Source of the DNA: Microdochium bolleyi
Lineage: Eukaryota; Ascomycota; Sordariomycetes; Xylariales; Microdochiaceae
Length of the DNA: 25,660 nt
Assembly: GCA_001566295.1 (NCBI GenBank)
Contig: KQ964309.1
Location: 3,996 to 29,655 of the forward strand
Direction: 5' to 3'
Shown: positions 1-8,942 of the stretch, piece after piece
Position numbering within the stretch: position 1 is the first letter of the stretch
How the letters are laid out: each line of letters starts with the position of its first letter
Translations under genes and position numbers: made by a program
Notes under the pieces: model-generated
Told to the model about the DNA's origin: nothing
The model's database searches: none
What the model saw: the letters and a program-made list of their open reading frames with translations, nothing else

Positions 1-320
1 ACATCCATGCCCATAGCATGCCCATATCCATGCCCACAGCATGCCCACATCTATGCCCACAGCATGCCCCAACCTATACCCACAGCATGCCCACATCATG
101 CCCATAGCATGCCCATAGCATGCCCACATCCATGCCCACATCTATGCCCATATCTATGCCTATAGCATACCCATATCCATGCCCACAGCATGCCCATAGC
201 ATGCCCACATCCATGCCCACATCTATGCCCATATCTATGCCCACAGCATGCCCACATCTATGCCCACAGCATGCCCCAACCTATACCCACAGCATGCCCA
301 TAGCATGCCCACATCATGCC
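1..320. repeat. CATGCCCA minisatellite, 11/12-bp units with higher-order copies
   Basis: The stretch is built from alternating 11-bp (CATGCCCACAG) and 12-bp (CATGCCCACATC) units with T/C and A/G variants. There is higher-order structure: a block of about 50 bp near 117 recurs 81 bp later near 198, and a block near 36 recurs 207 bp later near 243. The array runs off the left edge of the window. The unit is not a multiple of three, so the Met/Pro/His-rich open frame at 120-341 is a by-product and not a gene. An intergenic or subtelomeric minisatellite is the simplest reading; no telomere repeat is seen. Confidence 0.95.
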
Positions 321-428
321 CATCGCCCTCGTCCGCGCTAATTGAGCGAGAGCCAAAGGGCCTCCACCACGCAAAGGGCACATAGTGTAGTGACCGGCCT
401 TCCCGTAGACCCCGCGACGGCTTGTTAG

Positions 429-818
429 CTATGAATATCTTGGGTGTTTTTCAGCGCAGGCCGTAAACTTGGCCGCATGTCCTAAAGGCATCCTTGACAT
501 CCTATGAACTACCTGCATATGCTGGCATGCATCGAGCAGTTCGAGGTCCTGAGCGACTTCTGACATGGTGCAGGGCTTGTGAATGTCCCAGAGTCGCTGC
601 TCAGCTACAGGCCTGGCTGAAAGAATTGTTGGCCGTTTTATCGGCCGGGTCGTGTACAGAGCTTCTTGTGTAGATATAAAAACCTTAGGAAGCATGAAAT
701 TGGTTGGATGGATGAATGACCGAGATAGTATCACCACGACATCCACTCGAAACGTCTCATAGAACCACCTTCGTTCGCCCTGCTGTGGTAAGAAACGTTC
801 TTCTCTATGCTGGGTCAC
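429..818 (-). CDS. Unassigned open frame, possible terminal exon
   Basis: This is a minus-strand open frame of about 130 codons that ends with TAG and has no ATG at its upstream end; the frame opens just after a TAG. Composition is protein-like, with an aromatic and basic N-terminal half and a C-terminal half holding several Cys, His and Met. A second minus-strand frame at 857-1057 (66 codons) could be an upstream exon. I found no GT-AG pair joining the two in a compatible phase with a good branch site, so the link is unproven. No family recognised. It could be a decayed gene or chance open frame. Confidence 0.2.
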   Translation of the reverse strand: MTQHREERFLPQQGERRWFYETFRVDVVVILSRSFIHPTNFMLPKVFISTQEALYTTRPIKRPTILSARPVAEQRLWDIHKPCTMSEVAQDLELLDACQHMQVVHRMSRMPLGHAAKFTACAEKHPRYS

Positions 819-1245
819 TGATACGTACTAACGTCCTGGTTGTTGTCGTCTCTTGTTCAAGGCACATGTGGACGCAGACACCTTGAGCACGACCTGGCTT
901 GTTCACCATTGACCACATCCATTAGCCGCACGATTGGCCTCCCTCCATCATATCTGGAACCGTACGAGTTCCACGTCACACATCCTGCTTCGTCTTCATT
1001 GTTATCTCGAGAGTGACCTGGGTTAAAGGATGGCAGGAGCCGGCACCGCTCGATCACGCTGTGTGAATGTCACAGAGGAAGGGACAATTGTAGCACTTGA
1101 GAAACCATCAGGTGGACCTCGTCCCACTACGGATTGAGTAAAGCCTGGCGGGCCGCGACATAACAATTTCTGTAAAGACACTCGTTCTCAGTATAATAAT
1201 CGAGCATAATGTCTTCAACTAAACCAGTGCAAGCTACATGTGAGC

Positions 1246-4081
1246 TTACTGCCGCTCTTGAATGGCGCAAAGTACACATAGCATTGGGCACTCATCCACC
1301 TTGATGCACATACTCTTATCCATGATCATGACCTTCGGCCAGCCTACGAAACCAATGGACTTTGCTTTGCGTTTTCCCAGCTTCTTGATATAGATCTTCT
1401 TGGCAAGCTCGCTGTCGGGTGGTGTTTCAAACGTTGTGACAGGGATAAAAATGAACCCGCGGGCGCCTTCAGGACATTTGATGGTGCCGCACTCGAGATA
1501 GTAAAGAGCTCCAGGGCAATCTCGCTCACGCCCATGCAATGCAATGACGCTAGGTTTGAGTTCGGACCAGCAAGCGTCGAACGGCGCTGTGAGCGATGGT
1601 GGCCAGTCGAGGAAGTTTCCCCTCACCTCGGCTAAGGCAGAGTCTAACTCGTGAGATTGTACTTCCTTGCCCGCCTTGATGATTTTCGTTAGCCTGAGAG
1701 GATGACACGATGTCTCGCTTGGATCGAGTGTGCGGCCCGCTTCCATTAGCTGTGCCAGACTTGGTATCGTGGAGACGCTGACGAAATATTTATCGTATCC
1801 AGAAGGCCATCCCGGGCCAAGTTCTCTCGGGCTGATTCCGGTGCCCCCTGACTCGTCCTCCTCTCCGTCGGAATCATGTGGCGTGAAGTCGGGCGTATGG
1901 CAAGGCCCTGGAGGGTGAAACTCGAAATTACCACTAGCGCCTCGTCTGGCACAGTTCGAGGTAACCTCCAGGATTTTACTAGAGGGAGACGTGGGGCTGA
2001 CAGGAGGAATTGGAGTGCGAGCAGGCGTCTGATGCTCCGTGTCGGATCTTGATGGTGCTCCGAGCCCGGGCGCCATGTTCGGAGTCCTTGTGGCACCGCT
2101 GAGCGCAGCGGACGTTTGGGGCGTGGGTGCCATGCCTGGCACCCCGCCAGCGGCTTCAGGGCCCGAGGGAGCATTGGTGGGCGCGCCCTGAGTTGAGGCC
2201 ACAGAGGGGGAGTCCAATGGTGGTGGGATGGACAATGGCCTGCCGTGCTGCTGTGCCCTTACCTGTGCCGAGCGGCCAATGTGGCCTGCACTCCGCCGTG
2301 GCGCCACTGCGCCGTCCATGTTCGCGATATGATCCGTGATCGCTGAACTAACTGGCGGGGCTCTAATGGCCACCTTGGAAGTGCCGGGTTCATCTCTACC
2401 TATGGCTGAAGGTGTGGCAGGAATGGTCGCCCCAAAGCTGCTGGGTGATTCTCTGCGAGCCCGCTTGGGAGGGCCACCGCTTTCCGGCAAGCTTCGCCGT
2501 CGAGTCTGGGTCACAGCAATTCGATGTAGGTGAGAAGAAGCTGGGGGTGGCTCGAATGGTACAAGCTCCCTAGTCCGTGCGCCGCTTGGTAAAGACTCAG
2601 CCGCGCCATCAGAGCTAGGCACATCGCCAGTGTCAAGTAGTGAGCTGCCGGCGCCGCTAACAAATGTGGGTTGTATAAACCTTTGCCGGACCATGATGTG
2701 AAAGTTGTCGACAATTGCCTTCATGTCCTCCTTGTAGCCTTCCAGCCCATCTTGGACCTTACAGCATTTCAGATCGCTGATCAGCTTTAAGAGTTTCCAT
2801 TTCTCCCTGGAAGCCAGATTCTTGTAGCTTATACAAGTTAGTCAAGTGTTATTTCCTGTCTTAGGAACAAGACTTACAACATTGGTGCCTTATCCAGAAC
2901 CGGAAGGCGAAGAATGACGGTGTAATCGTCCTCGAACGCCTTCACGATAAGGTGGAAGGACATGCCGGTAAATTTCCAGGCATTCCAAGATTCCTTCACA
3001 ACGTCCACAGGCTTATTGGTCAGCTGCGCAACGCGCTCTTGCAGCTCCTTTCGTTGTGGGAGCGTGAGGCTTTCGTCGAGCTTGTAGAAAGCCAGGTGGT
3101 AGAATCTCTGAAGGATGCGGTCCGAATGGTAGCCCCATAAAAGCACGAACAATTGCACTCCATATGCTTCGCGACTCAAGTCGCTGTTGTAGACCGTGAG
3201 AAGTGCCGAGGGATCGCCGTTGTTGTCCTTAAGCAGAGTAAGATCCTGGAGCGCCGTAGCTAACTCGACTGGCTGATATTCGATTTCGCTTTGAGAGGTT
3301 TCGGTGTTCTCTGGAAGCACCGTGGAAGACTCTCCCACCAGGGGGCTGGCCGACGGTGCGTCGGTGCCCTTCCCGCCTCGTCCCCTTCCACCCCGTCCTC
3401 TTCCACCGCCTCCCCTTCTACCACGTCGTCTTCCACCACGTCCCCTGCCACCACGTCCCCTGCCACCACGTCCGTTTCCGGCTCCTCCACAAGAGCCTGC
3501 ACTCTCGCTGGTCGGCGTCTGATACGTGCAGCTCTGCTCATCCGTGGCTTTGCTCCTGACGACTTCCGCATTGGCGTGCGTTTCAGTGGATTCACAAGCT
3601 GTGGAGCCGGCGGAAGCCGGCCCTTGGGATGGCTCTGAGGGCGACTCTGAGGGCGGCTCTGGCGCTTGCCCTGCGGTTGGCTCTGGCGTTGATTGCTTCG
3701 ATTGTGGTGCTGCTATCGCAGGTCTGCTGGACGAGTGGTGACCTGGAGTCGTCCTGGCCGTGTCCGTGGTACCGGGGGTCGGACCTCCAAACGATGAGAG
3801 GACTCGTGGCGGCCTGCGGCTCGCCGCGCCGCTTGTAGCAGCTTCGATTGACAGAGGCAAGCTCTGCTCATCCGCCGGCTGTTCTTCTAGCTGGTGCGAA
3901 AGACATCGCTGAGCCTATGGTTTCGTTAGCACTTTCCACGAAGATATTAGTCCACACGCATACACACTTCGTGGCCTTGTAATATTCGCACGATTTTGCT
4001 AAGACACGGTCCGGGGCAGTCCAGCGCATCTTGCAGTAAGCCTCTGACCGCCTGGCAGCATTGAGCTTCGTCCAGCTGCAT
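1246..4081 (-). CDS. RG-rich, largely disordered 910-residue protein
   Basis: The model has three exons on the minus strand: 4081-3968, 3914-2878 and 2827-1246, separated by introns of 53 nt (GTGTGT, branch TGCTAAC, CATAG) and 50 nt (GTAAGT, branch TTGACTAAC, AAG). Both junctions keep frame (phase 0, then phase 2), and the sum gives 910 codons plus TAA. ATG at 4081 has a CAACATG context. A donor four bases downstream (GTATGC) would keep frame only with a different N-terminus. From the N-terminus: a short Cys-containing helix-like segment; a Pro/Ser/Thr-rich linker; an RG/RGG-rich block at about residues 185-220; a predicted globular part at about 250-430 with a WGYHSDRILQRFYHLAFYKL stretch; a second long Pro/Ser-rich linker; and a globular C-terminal part (about 720-910) ending in Cys-rich sequence. 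RGG blocks are known to bind RNA, so an RNA-associated role is inferred only. No named family recognised. Confidence 0.7.
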
Positions 4082-4192
4082 GTTGAACTCTGTACGCGAC
4101 TGGTGAGGAGTTGTGGGGGAAAAGGGATCAAGCAGGGCTGGCAGATGAACAATTGGTGAGCATATCAGTGCACAAAGGGGTGTCTGAGACAG

Positions 4193-4277
4193 GGGGAGTC
4201 GGCGCCTAACCCTTTTCGCTCAGTTTCTTTCAGTCACTGAAAGAAACTGAGCGAAAAGGGTTAGGCGCCGACTCCCC
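4193..4277. repeat. Perfect 42-bp inverted repeat with 1-nt centre
   Basis: Bases 4193-4234 are the exact reverse complement of 4236-4277, with a single C (4235) at the centre. I checked every pair. Just outside, the two ends resemble each other again if one G is skipped: the left end reads CAGGGGGAGTC and the inverted right end CAGGGGAGTC. The arms contain GGCGCC and a pyrimidine-rich strand. No target-site duplication or flanking TA is visible. It could be two fused terminal inverted repeats or a tiny foldback MITE. It lies 112 bp upstream of the start of the RG-rich protein gene. Confidence 0.97.
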
Positions 4278-4281
4278 TGGC

Positions 4282-4632
4282 TACAACTCTGACAAGTGCC
4301 CACACCTCCTTCCGGCGACACAGCGGCCCGAGGGTGCACCACAGTGTTTTTCTTTTTGTTTTTTTGGGAAAACGGAGGTTCGTGGTCTCGGAAGAAAAAC
4401 ACCATCATACATATCAAACATATGCTGTACTATGCAACGACACTACCATATCGATGACGTGTCTTTAAAACTGAAAAGACCAACAGCGAAGGCTTGCGTC
4501 GATGTGTGCAATGGTGTCCAGCGATGCTGTGTAGCGGCGGAGGCGGTTCACAAAAAAAGCCGGACACTAAGCTTCTGCATTAGAGTCCGATTTATTCTGT
4601 CAAGCGGCTCGGCTGCTGGAGTCGCAAAAGCG
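4282..4632. other. AT-richer spacer without a confident gene
   Basis: This stretch holds a T-rich tract with scattered C and G near 4349-4364 and an ATG-initiated plus-strand frame at 4432-4662 (76 codons, several Cys). I cannot support it as a gene: it has no recognisable motif, and its last 30 bases overlap the end of the minus-strand frame 4633-4947. Its base composition is more A/T-rich than both flanks. Confidence 0.4.
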
Positions 4633-4947
4633 TTAGGGATGCAGCTCCGTCATGGTACATAAGCCGGTATCCAGGATCTGCTGCGGTGTTGGAGGTGGTA
4701 CGCTCTTGTGCCAGTTCGGCATGTGGATGCCCAACTGTGCACTGCGTGCTCTGTTGATGGCGTGGGCCGTGCAAGCCACCCAGATAGCGGCCTGTCCCTG
4801 CAGACTAAGGTTCCGTGCTCGCCGGCAGAGCGGCTCCTGATGTTCCCTGGTACCACCCCGCGTCGTGGGTCCTTTCAATGAGACATGGCTGTTTCCAGTC
4901 TGAATAGAGGCTGGCCCCGGGGACTTCAGCAGGAAGCCCTGGGACAT
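4633..4947 (-). CDS. Hypothetical 104-residue protein
   Basis: This ATG-initiated minus-strand frame stays open for 104 codons and ends with TAA. The same frame remains open upstream to about 5277, across the antisense of the first exon of the GTPase gene, so the true start could lie further upstream. The ATG at 4947 was chosen because it avoids that overlap. The N-terminus is Ser/Gly/Thr-rich, the middle basic with several Cys, and the C-terminal third contains the motif NWHKSVPPPTPQQIL. There is no signal peptide or membrane segment. It would be transcribed divergently from the GTPase gene at 5150. No family recognised. Confidence 0.35.
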   Translation of the reverse strand: MSQGFLLKSPGPASIQTGNSHVSLKGPTTRGGTREHQEPLCRRARNLSLQGQAAIWVACTAHAINRARSAQLGIHMPNWHKSVPPPTPQQILDTGLCTMTELHP

Positions 4948-5149
4948 GAGTGCACCCGCTGCTGGGACGCCGAGCACGGCTCGTGTCAATCCTGACTGCC
5001 GTGGTTGATCGCTGATGACCAGGATCTGACACCAGCTGCGTCCACAGGCACTTAAATGACCTTGTCCTGCGCCGTGTAACCACGGCATACAGCGATCAGC
5101 TGGCAGCCACTCCCAACGTCTGAGCAAGATCCTCCACTCAGCTACCATC

Positions 5150-6259
5150 ATGCCGCAAACAGTATTACAGCGTCTCGAAGGGCGAGTCGTCCTCCTTGGC
5201 GGGTCTAAGGCCGGCAAGACTCGTCTCCGAGAGCAGATCCTGAAGGCTGTAGCAGAGCCAAATCTAGACTTCAACATTGACGAGGTCTGTCACCACCCGA
5301 CAGCCATATTGCGGTAACTGACGTTGCTATAGCGCACACGGATCGAGAAGAAGCACGCGGAGCGCTTGCTCCATTACATCGCCATTCGCGAGGTACGTCA
5401 CTCTTAGAGAGCCATATTGCGGTGACTGACGTTGTCATAGTACACGGAGACCTGGAGTGTGACCTCGGAATGTTTACCGCATAAGATCGAGGTTGTCGAG
5501 GTCCCCAGTTGGGCTGACGATATCAGCGAAGTTCTAGCAGAACACGACAGTCCCGGAACAGTGGTCTTGCTGTTATACGATCCTAGGTGGCCGTTCGCTC
5601 GCCGTCAAGTTTTAGGCAGGTGGGAGAAACTCAAGAAGGTCTCATTCTCTGAAGCTTCGTCAATGAAGCCCATTCTTGTTTCTACCTTCTCTGACCAGCC
5701 TCTTCAGGGGACTGGTGACTCCGGGGGTAAGGTCAAGCTAGCCGGGCACCTGGGTTTTCCCTCCTTCGCTATTTCTCTGCGGAGCCGCCGTCATGTACAC
5801 GAGCTCATCGCTGAGATATACCGGTCGCTGGGAGTAGCATGCCCAGACATTGAGATAGAGATCTACAGCGACGCCGGAGAGGACGAGAGCTTACATGCTG
5901 AGCCGGACGACGGACTGCAGGCAGAGATGTGGTCTGCTGAGCACGACAAGGAGCCGCAGGCTGGGGAGCTGCAGGCTGAGGATCTACCAGCTCAGCCGCC
6001 CAAGGAGGGTGCGCAAAGGGAGGATTTCAGCTTGGAGGATTCGCCCAGCGAGAAGGTCTGGGTCAGGAAGCCGTCCAATGCTGGGGCGGCGCTGGGCTGC
6101 TGTGGTTGTCCTCTAGCGGTTGTCTGCAGAAACTTGGTAGACAGGTTGAAAAGGCGTATCAACCGTGGGCCAGCGAGTCTTTCCAGGCGCGTACGTGCGC
6201 GCATCTCCAGCGGTGGCACCGAGCGGCGCGACTCTATGGCGCCGCTTCTCGAGAAATGA
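5150..6259 (+). CDS. Ras-like P-loop GTPase-type protein with duplicated exon
   Basis: The model has three exons, 5150-5284, 5333-5392 and 5441-6259, giving 337 residues. The start ATG has a CCATCATG context. The two introns are each exactly 48 nt and in phase 0. Residues 17-24 (GGSKAGKT) form a Walker A/G1 loop after a hydrophobic strand (RVVLL). At the positions of the other G motifs the sequence is degenerate: VVEVPSW where DxxG is expected, ILVSTFSD where NKxD is expected, and FAISLRSRRHVHELI at the G5 region. A strand LLLYDPRWPF lies between G3 and G4. The C-terminal third is acidic and then basic, with a GCCGCP cluster that could be acylated (inference). Exon 2 looks like a diverged tandem copy of the start of exon 3, and its flanking introns are alike. 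A paralogue lies at 8943-9884. Nucleotide binding is likely; hydrolysis is doubtful because G3 and G4 residues are missing. Confidence 0.8.
5276..5440 (+). repeat. Tandem near-identical introns (108-bp repeat period)
   Basis: Introns 5285-5332 and 5393-5440 align without gaps over 48 nt with 37 identities. The inner stretch beginning AGCCATATTGCGGT and ending GACGTTG differs at only one base. Similarity extends into the exon ends: both read ATT, two variable bases, then CGAG before the donor. The period is 108 bp, that is, one 60-bp exon plus one 48-bp intron. The intervening exon and the start of the next exon share 32 of 60 bases when codon-aligned, so the introns are better conserved than the exons. 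Donors are GTCTGT and GTACGT; both have CTGAC branch sites. Confidence 0.9.
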
Positions 6260-7002
6260 ACCATTCCTGTAGACTTCCAACGCGAGCGCGGCATCTGGCC
6301 CAGTCGCTACGTCATAGAGACTTCTGCGGGCAGAGCACCAGAATGACACAATCAATGCTGCATTACCTTCAATTGAGCTCCCTGGTGCTGTCTGTGCGGC
6401 TGGCAAGCAACACCCTGCCTGCCCGAAGGGGTGTCATTCCTCGGCTCCATTGCGTGTGCTTGTGGCTTATGCGGGTCTGCCCACCCCAGCGAATGGCCGT
6501 CCGTTTCTGCTGGCCGCCTACATGGCTAGCCAGGGGCAACCATGTCCGCCAGTGGTTGGGTGATGGCGACCAGAAGGGACTTCGTCGCTCATCGGTGCTG
6601 AAAGGCCCCTGAGAAGCTTGCATCTGTCGGCTTCCATCGTGCCTGCATTCTCGTGGCCGGCTTCCTCTCTTTCTCCAGCCGAACGATCACGGCGCCGACA
6701 AGATGCTCGCTAGTCTGTTTTCTGTCCGGGATGACCCTCGCGCCGCAAAAACCCCCCTCTTGCTCATGTGCTAGCAATGCTCATTGTTCGCTACCCGCCG
6801 GCCGGGAAGGCTAGCGCCCCAGCAGAGGAATTCCAAGCCACTCATTGCTTGTACTGGTGCGCGCACTGCAAGCTTGTTGCCTTACGCTGCCTTGATCCCC
6901 TCAAAAGGCTGACCATCCCTCACTGGTCAAGGTTGCTCGAAGATCCCCTCATCACCTCTGCGGAATAGCTTGCACCAGCTTGTCCTGAACACCACCGCGA
7001 CC
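6260..7002. other. Region without a confident gene
   Basis: Open frames exist on both strands: plus 6106-6612, minus 6369-6623 and minus 6589-6777. The minus frame at 6589-6777 contains a protein-like stretch (EHLVGAVIVRLEKERKPATR). None has an ATG with matching splice sites that I can defend. No repeat or RNA gene was seen. It may hold a degraded or lowly constrained gene, or the 3' UTR of the GTPase gene. Confidence 0.35.
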
Positions 7003-7287
7003 ATGGACGGCGTCAACGATACCGGCTTCGAAGTCTGGCACATCAATGCCTCCATCGACGTTGCGTCCCTCCTCGCAGATGAACCAGGCATAAACGCCAA
7101 AACCACCATGCCTGACGATCACAGCATGTTCTGTCACCATCGACAGCATCACGGAGCTTGCAGCACGACACTACCCGCTCCCGTACGCTTCCTAGACGTC
7201 AGGGACGGCGTCTGCTCTATACAGGACACACTCGCATTGTCGCCCAGAGTTTCCAGCTCGTCGTGTCATTCAAACTATATTCCCTGA
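7003..7287 (+). CDS. Hypothetical 94-residue protein
   Basis: The ATG at 7003 sits in a very good context (CGCGACCATGGAC), followed by 94 codons and TGA. The first 40 codons end in C far more often than chance, as expected for expressed fungal genes. The N-terminal half is acidic (DVASLLADEPG), and the C-terminal half is His-, Cys- and Ser-rich. A codon-aligned antisense frame (7152-6952 minus) also looks protein-like, so the strand is not certain. An intron after about residue 45 is possible, which would change the C-terminus. No family recognised. Confidence 0.3.
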   Translation: MDGVNDTGFEVWHINASIDVASLLADEPGINAKTTMPDDHSMFCHHRQHHGACSTTLPAPVRFLDVRDGVCSIQDTLALSPRVSSSSCHSNYIP

Positions 7288-7387
7288 AAAATAGATCTCA
7301 ATGCTTCCTGGTAGCCACCGTAGCTGTTGCATTTATAGCGTGCAAAGCTCAGTCCTCTCACCATTACCACGACCACAGGCGCACGCG

Positions 7388-7787
7388 CTATCCTCTACCC
7401 GACACGTACACGCTCAAACATAAGGGCTCTGCCGCGGCCTTGTGATCATCCATTCCCAGACTGGCGGGGTTTGTGGTCGGCAGTCCGCTGTTGATGTCAC
7501 TTGTTAGAATGATCCGTGTAACTTCTCTGGCTTTCCACTCACGGCAAACCTCGTCACCCCTGAGAGAATGTTAGTAGCTGTTTGCTCCAAGGTGCAAGCC
7601 TAAACTGACCTCCATTCGGCACCGGTGACGTTGGGCTGGCACTTCTTGTGGGTTCGTTCGTAGACATGGCACCATTGTTGGACAGGAAACCGGAAATGGC
7701 CACAGTGGTATTGGATCTGCTAGCGATCAGCTGCCGAAATTGACAAGGACTTAGATTCGTGATACATACTTGCACATAGTTGCACAT
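7388..7787 (-). CDS. Small Cys/His-rich protein of the MC...CGH...WC type
   Basis: Three exons are placed at 7787-7770, 7716-7610 and 7559-7388, with introns of 53 nt (GTATGT, CAG) and 50 nt (GTCAGT, branch TACTAAC, TCTCAG). An alternative first acceptor three bases earlier adds one Gln. The product has 98 residues. It begins MCNYVQ, then QYHCGH, then WCHVYERTHKKCQPN, then EVCREW. The Cys/His spacing (C2, C11, H13, C22, C32, C47) suggests a metal-binding fold. From memory, uncharacterised short fungal proteins begin in this way; I cannot name a Pfam family. No signal peptide is present, so a cytosolic or nuclear place is likely. The minus-strand frame that continues upstream of this ATG (to 7895) is probably not coding. 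It lies between the two GTPase-like genes, on the opposite strand. Confidence 0.6.
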
Positions 7788-7899
7788 GTTGACTTGGAGG
7801 GAGACGCTGTCGAGAGTGTTGTTGCAGGTCAAAAGCAGTGAAAGAACTCCGGGCGCGCACCCCGGCTTATTGTACCCCAAAGCATCGACGGACATATGA

Positions 7900-8940
7900 C
7901 GGGTTCATGCGGACTGGGGATTACTTGCGAACGCTTGTCGTGTACAATGTCCGTGAGCAGCACGGCTGATCCTGACGAACAAGCCGTGCCTGGTGCACTC
8001 ATCAAACCTACACCCCGCTTTCCCCCAGCTCCGAGGACAATTAACCATTCAGGTGGGGGGCGCCGAGCGTACCATGACCCGGCAGCTGTCGTGTACCAAC
8101 TTCCACAGCGTGTCGCCCACCAAAATAGTGTGCTCGTCTGCGCCGTGAAGTGGCCATGTGGGCGCGTTGCGTTGAACATCGAGCCTAGTGCGATCATGCC
8201 TGGTTGGCCCACCGGAATGTAATGCCACTCTGTGGCATTGGTCTAGCCTCATCTCCGAGAGCGTGATATGCTCATTAGACATGTTCGTGTCGTCACGTCC
8301 CGAGTCGATCACACCTTTGCCGACGACCAACAGAACCAAGCTCGATCCGCTTCCAGGGATCTGCGTGTCGGGGCTTCGACGCCGAGCATGTGCTGCCGGA
8401 GAGTTCAGGGACAAGAGATGGCCAGGCCACGAGTACCAGGGTTGATCCCAGCCGACAGGGGGGCTTCGGTGCATGCGGCATGTCGCACCTGATAGAGCTG
8501 CGTCCTGCAAGGCGGCGCCGATGACGCCTGGCCCCCGCTCCGCACATCCTGAGTGCTCACGTCCGCCACACCCTTGCATCCGTTATCACTACCACGGCCG
8601 CGGACAGGCTGCGCGGCTTCTCATCACGCGCGGGAACCGAGACCAGAAGCTGAGATCGGCCCAGAGAGACACGAGCTGGGCACATTATGATGGGGGGCGG
8701 ACGGCTCGACAACTTCGCCCCTGATTTGTCCGCTGCCATGAGCAACATCGACCACCACGGCACGGGACATCGGGGCAGTAATGCACCCTCTCCTGCCATT
8801 TTGGCACGCACCCAGCTCATATCCAGACGGCAACAAGACGTCCGAGCTCGATCGGCAAGCGTGTCCGTGATGAACGACGTGTACGCGGGCGTCTGCTTGT
8901 AGTAGCATCTGCAGATAAAGGTGCTGCGTGGCCGATGCAA
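7900..8940. other. GC-rich stretch with open frames on most strands and frames
   Basis: Stop codons are sparse here on both strands. Several frames are open: plus 7896-8222, 8188-8445 and 8687-8902; minus 7829-8212, 8049-8579, 8557-8940 and 8624-9037. Several look protein-like, and I could not connect them into one spliced gene. A minus-strand segment with two N-glycosylation-type NAT motifs (about 8134-8242) opens right after a CTAG that could be an acceptor. The best single candidate is listed separately. Confidence 0.3.
8049..8579 (-). CDS. Unassigned 176-residue open frame
   Basis: This is an intact ATG-to-TGA minus-strand frame of 176 codons. The N-terminal third is Cys-, Gly- and Ala-rich. 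The middle carries a hydrophobic strand (SSLVLLVVGKGVID) and then an acidic, N/S-rich segment. The C-terminal part contains ADEHTILVGDTLWKLVHD. No domain recognised. It competes with plus-strand frames 7896-8222 and 8188-8445 and with another minus frame, so strand and frame are uncertain. Confidence 0.25.
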   Translation of the reverse strand: MQGCGGREHSGCAERGPGVIGAALQDAALSGATCRMHRSPPVGWDQPWYSWPGHLLSLNSPAAHARRRSPDTQIPGSGSSLVLLVVGKGVIDSGRDDTNMSNEHITLSEMRLDQCHRVALHSGGPTRHDRTRLDVQRNAPTWPLHGADEHTILVGDTLWKLVHDSCRVMVRSAPPT

Positions 8941-8942
8941 CC

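Noticed and set aside
1..320. CRISPR-like direct repeats
   Set aside because: There are no unique spacers; units are contiguous variants, and the window is fungal in gene structure.
120..341. Open frame with Met-Pro-Thr-Ser repeats
   Set aside because: It is the minisatellite read as protein; the 11/12-bp units do not keep a frame, and no start context or domain is present.
3291..3638. Plus-strand Ser/Thr/Pro-rich frames at 3291-3638
   Set aside because: They are the antisense reading of the RGG-encoding DNA of the minus-strand gene.
4193..4277. Rho-independent terminator
   Set aside because: The arms are far too long, there is no U-tract, and the genome is eukaryotic.
4193..4280. Complete DNA transposon or MITE with target duplication
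   Set aside because: No target-site duplication, no TA flank, and no internal sequence or transposase nearby; only the palindrome itself is certain.
5150..5277. Minus-strand extension of the 4633-4947 frame up to 5277
   Set aside because: It would be antisense to the P-loop exon, whose coding status is well supported by the GGSKAGKT motif and the paralogue.
7788..7895. Upstream ATG at 7895 as start of the Cys/His protein
   Set aside because: The MCNYVQ start gives the typical compact Cys/His layout; the extension has unrelated sequence and no support.
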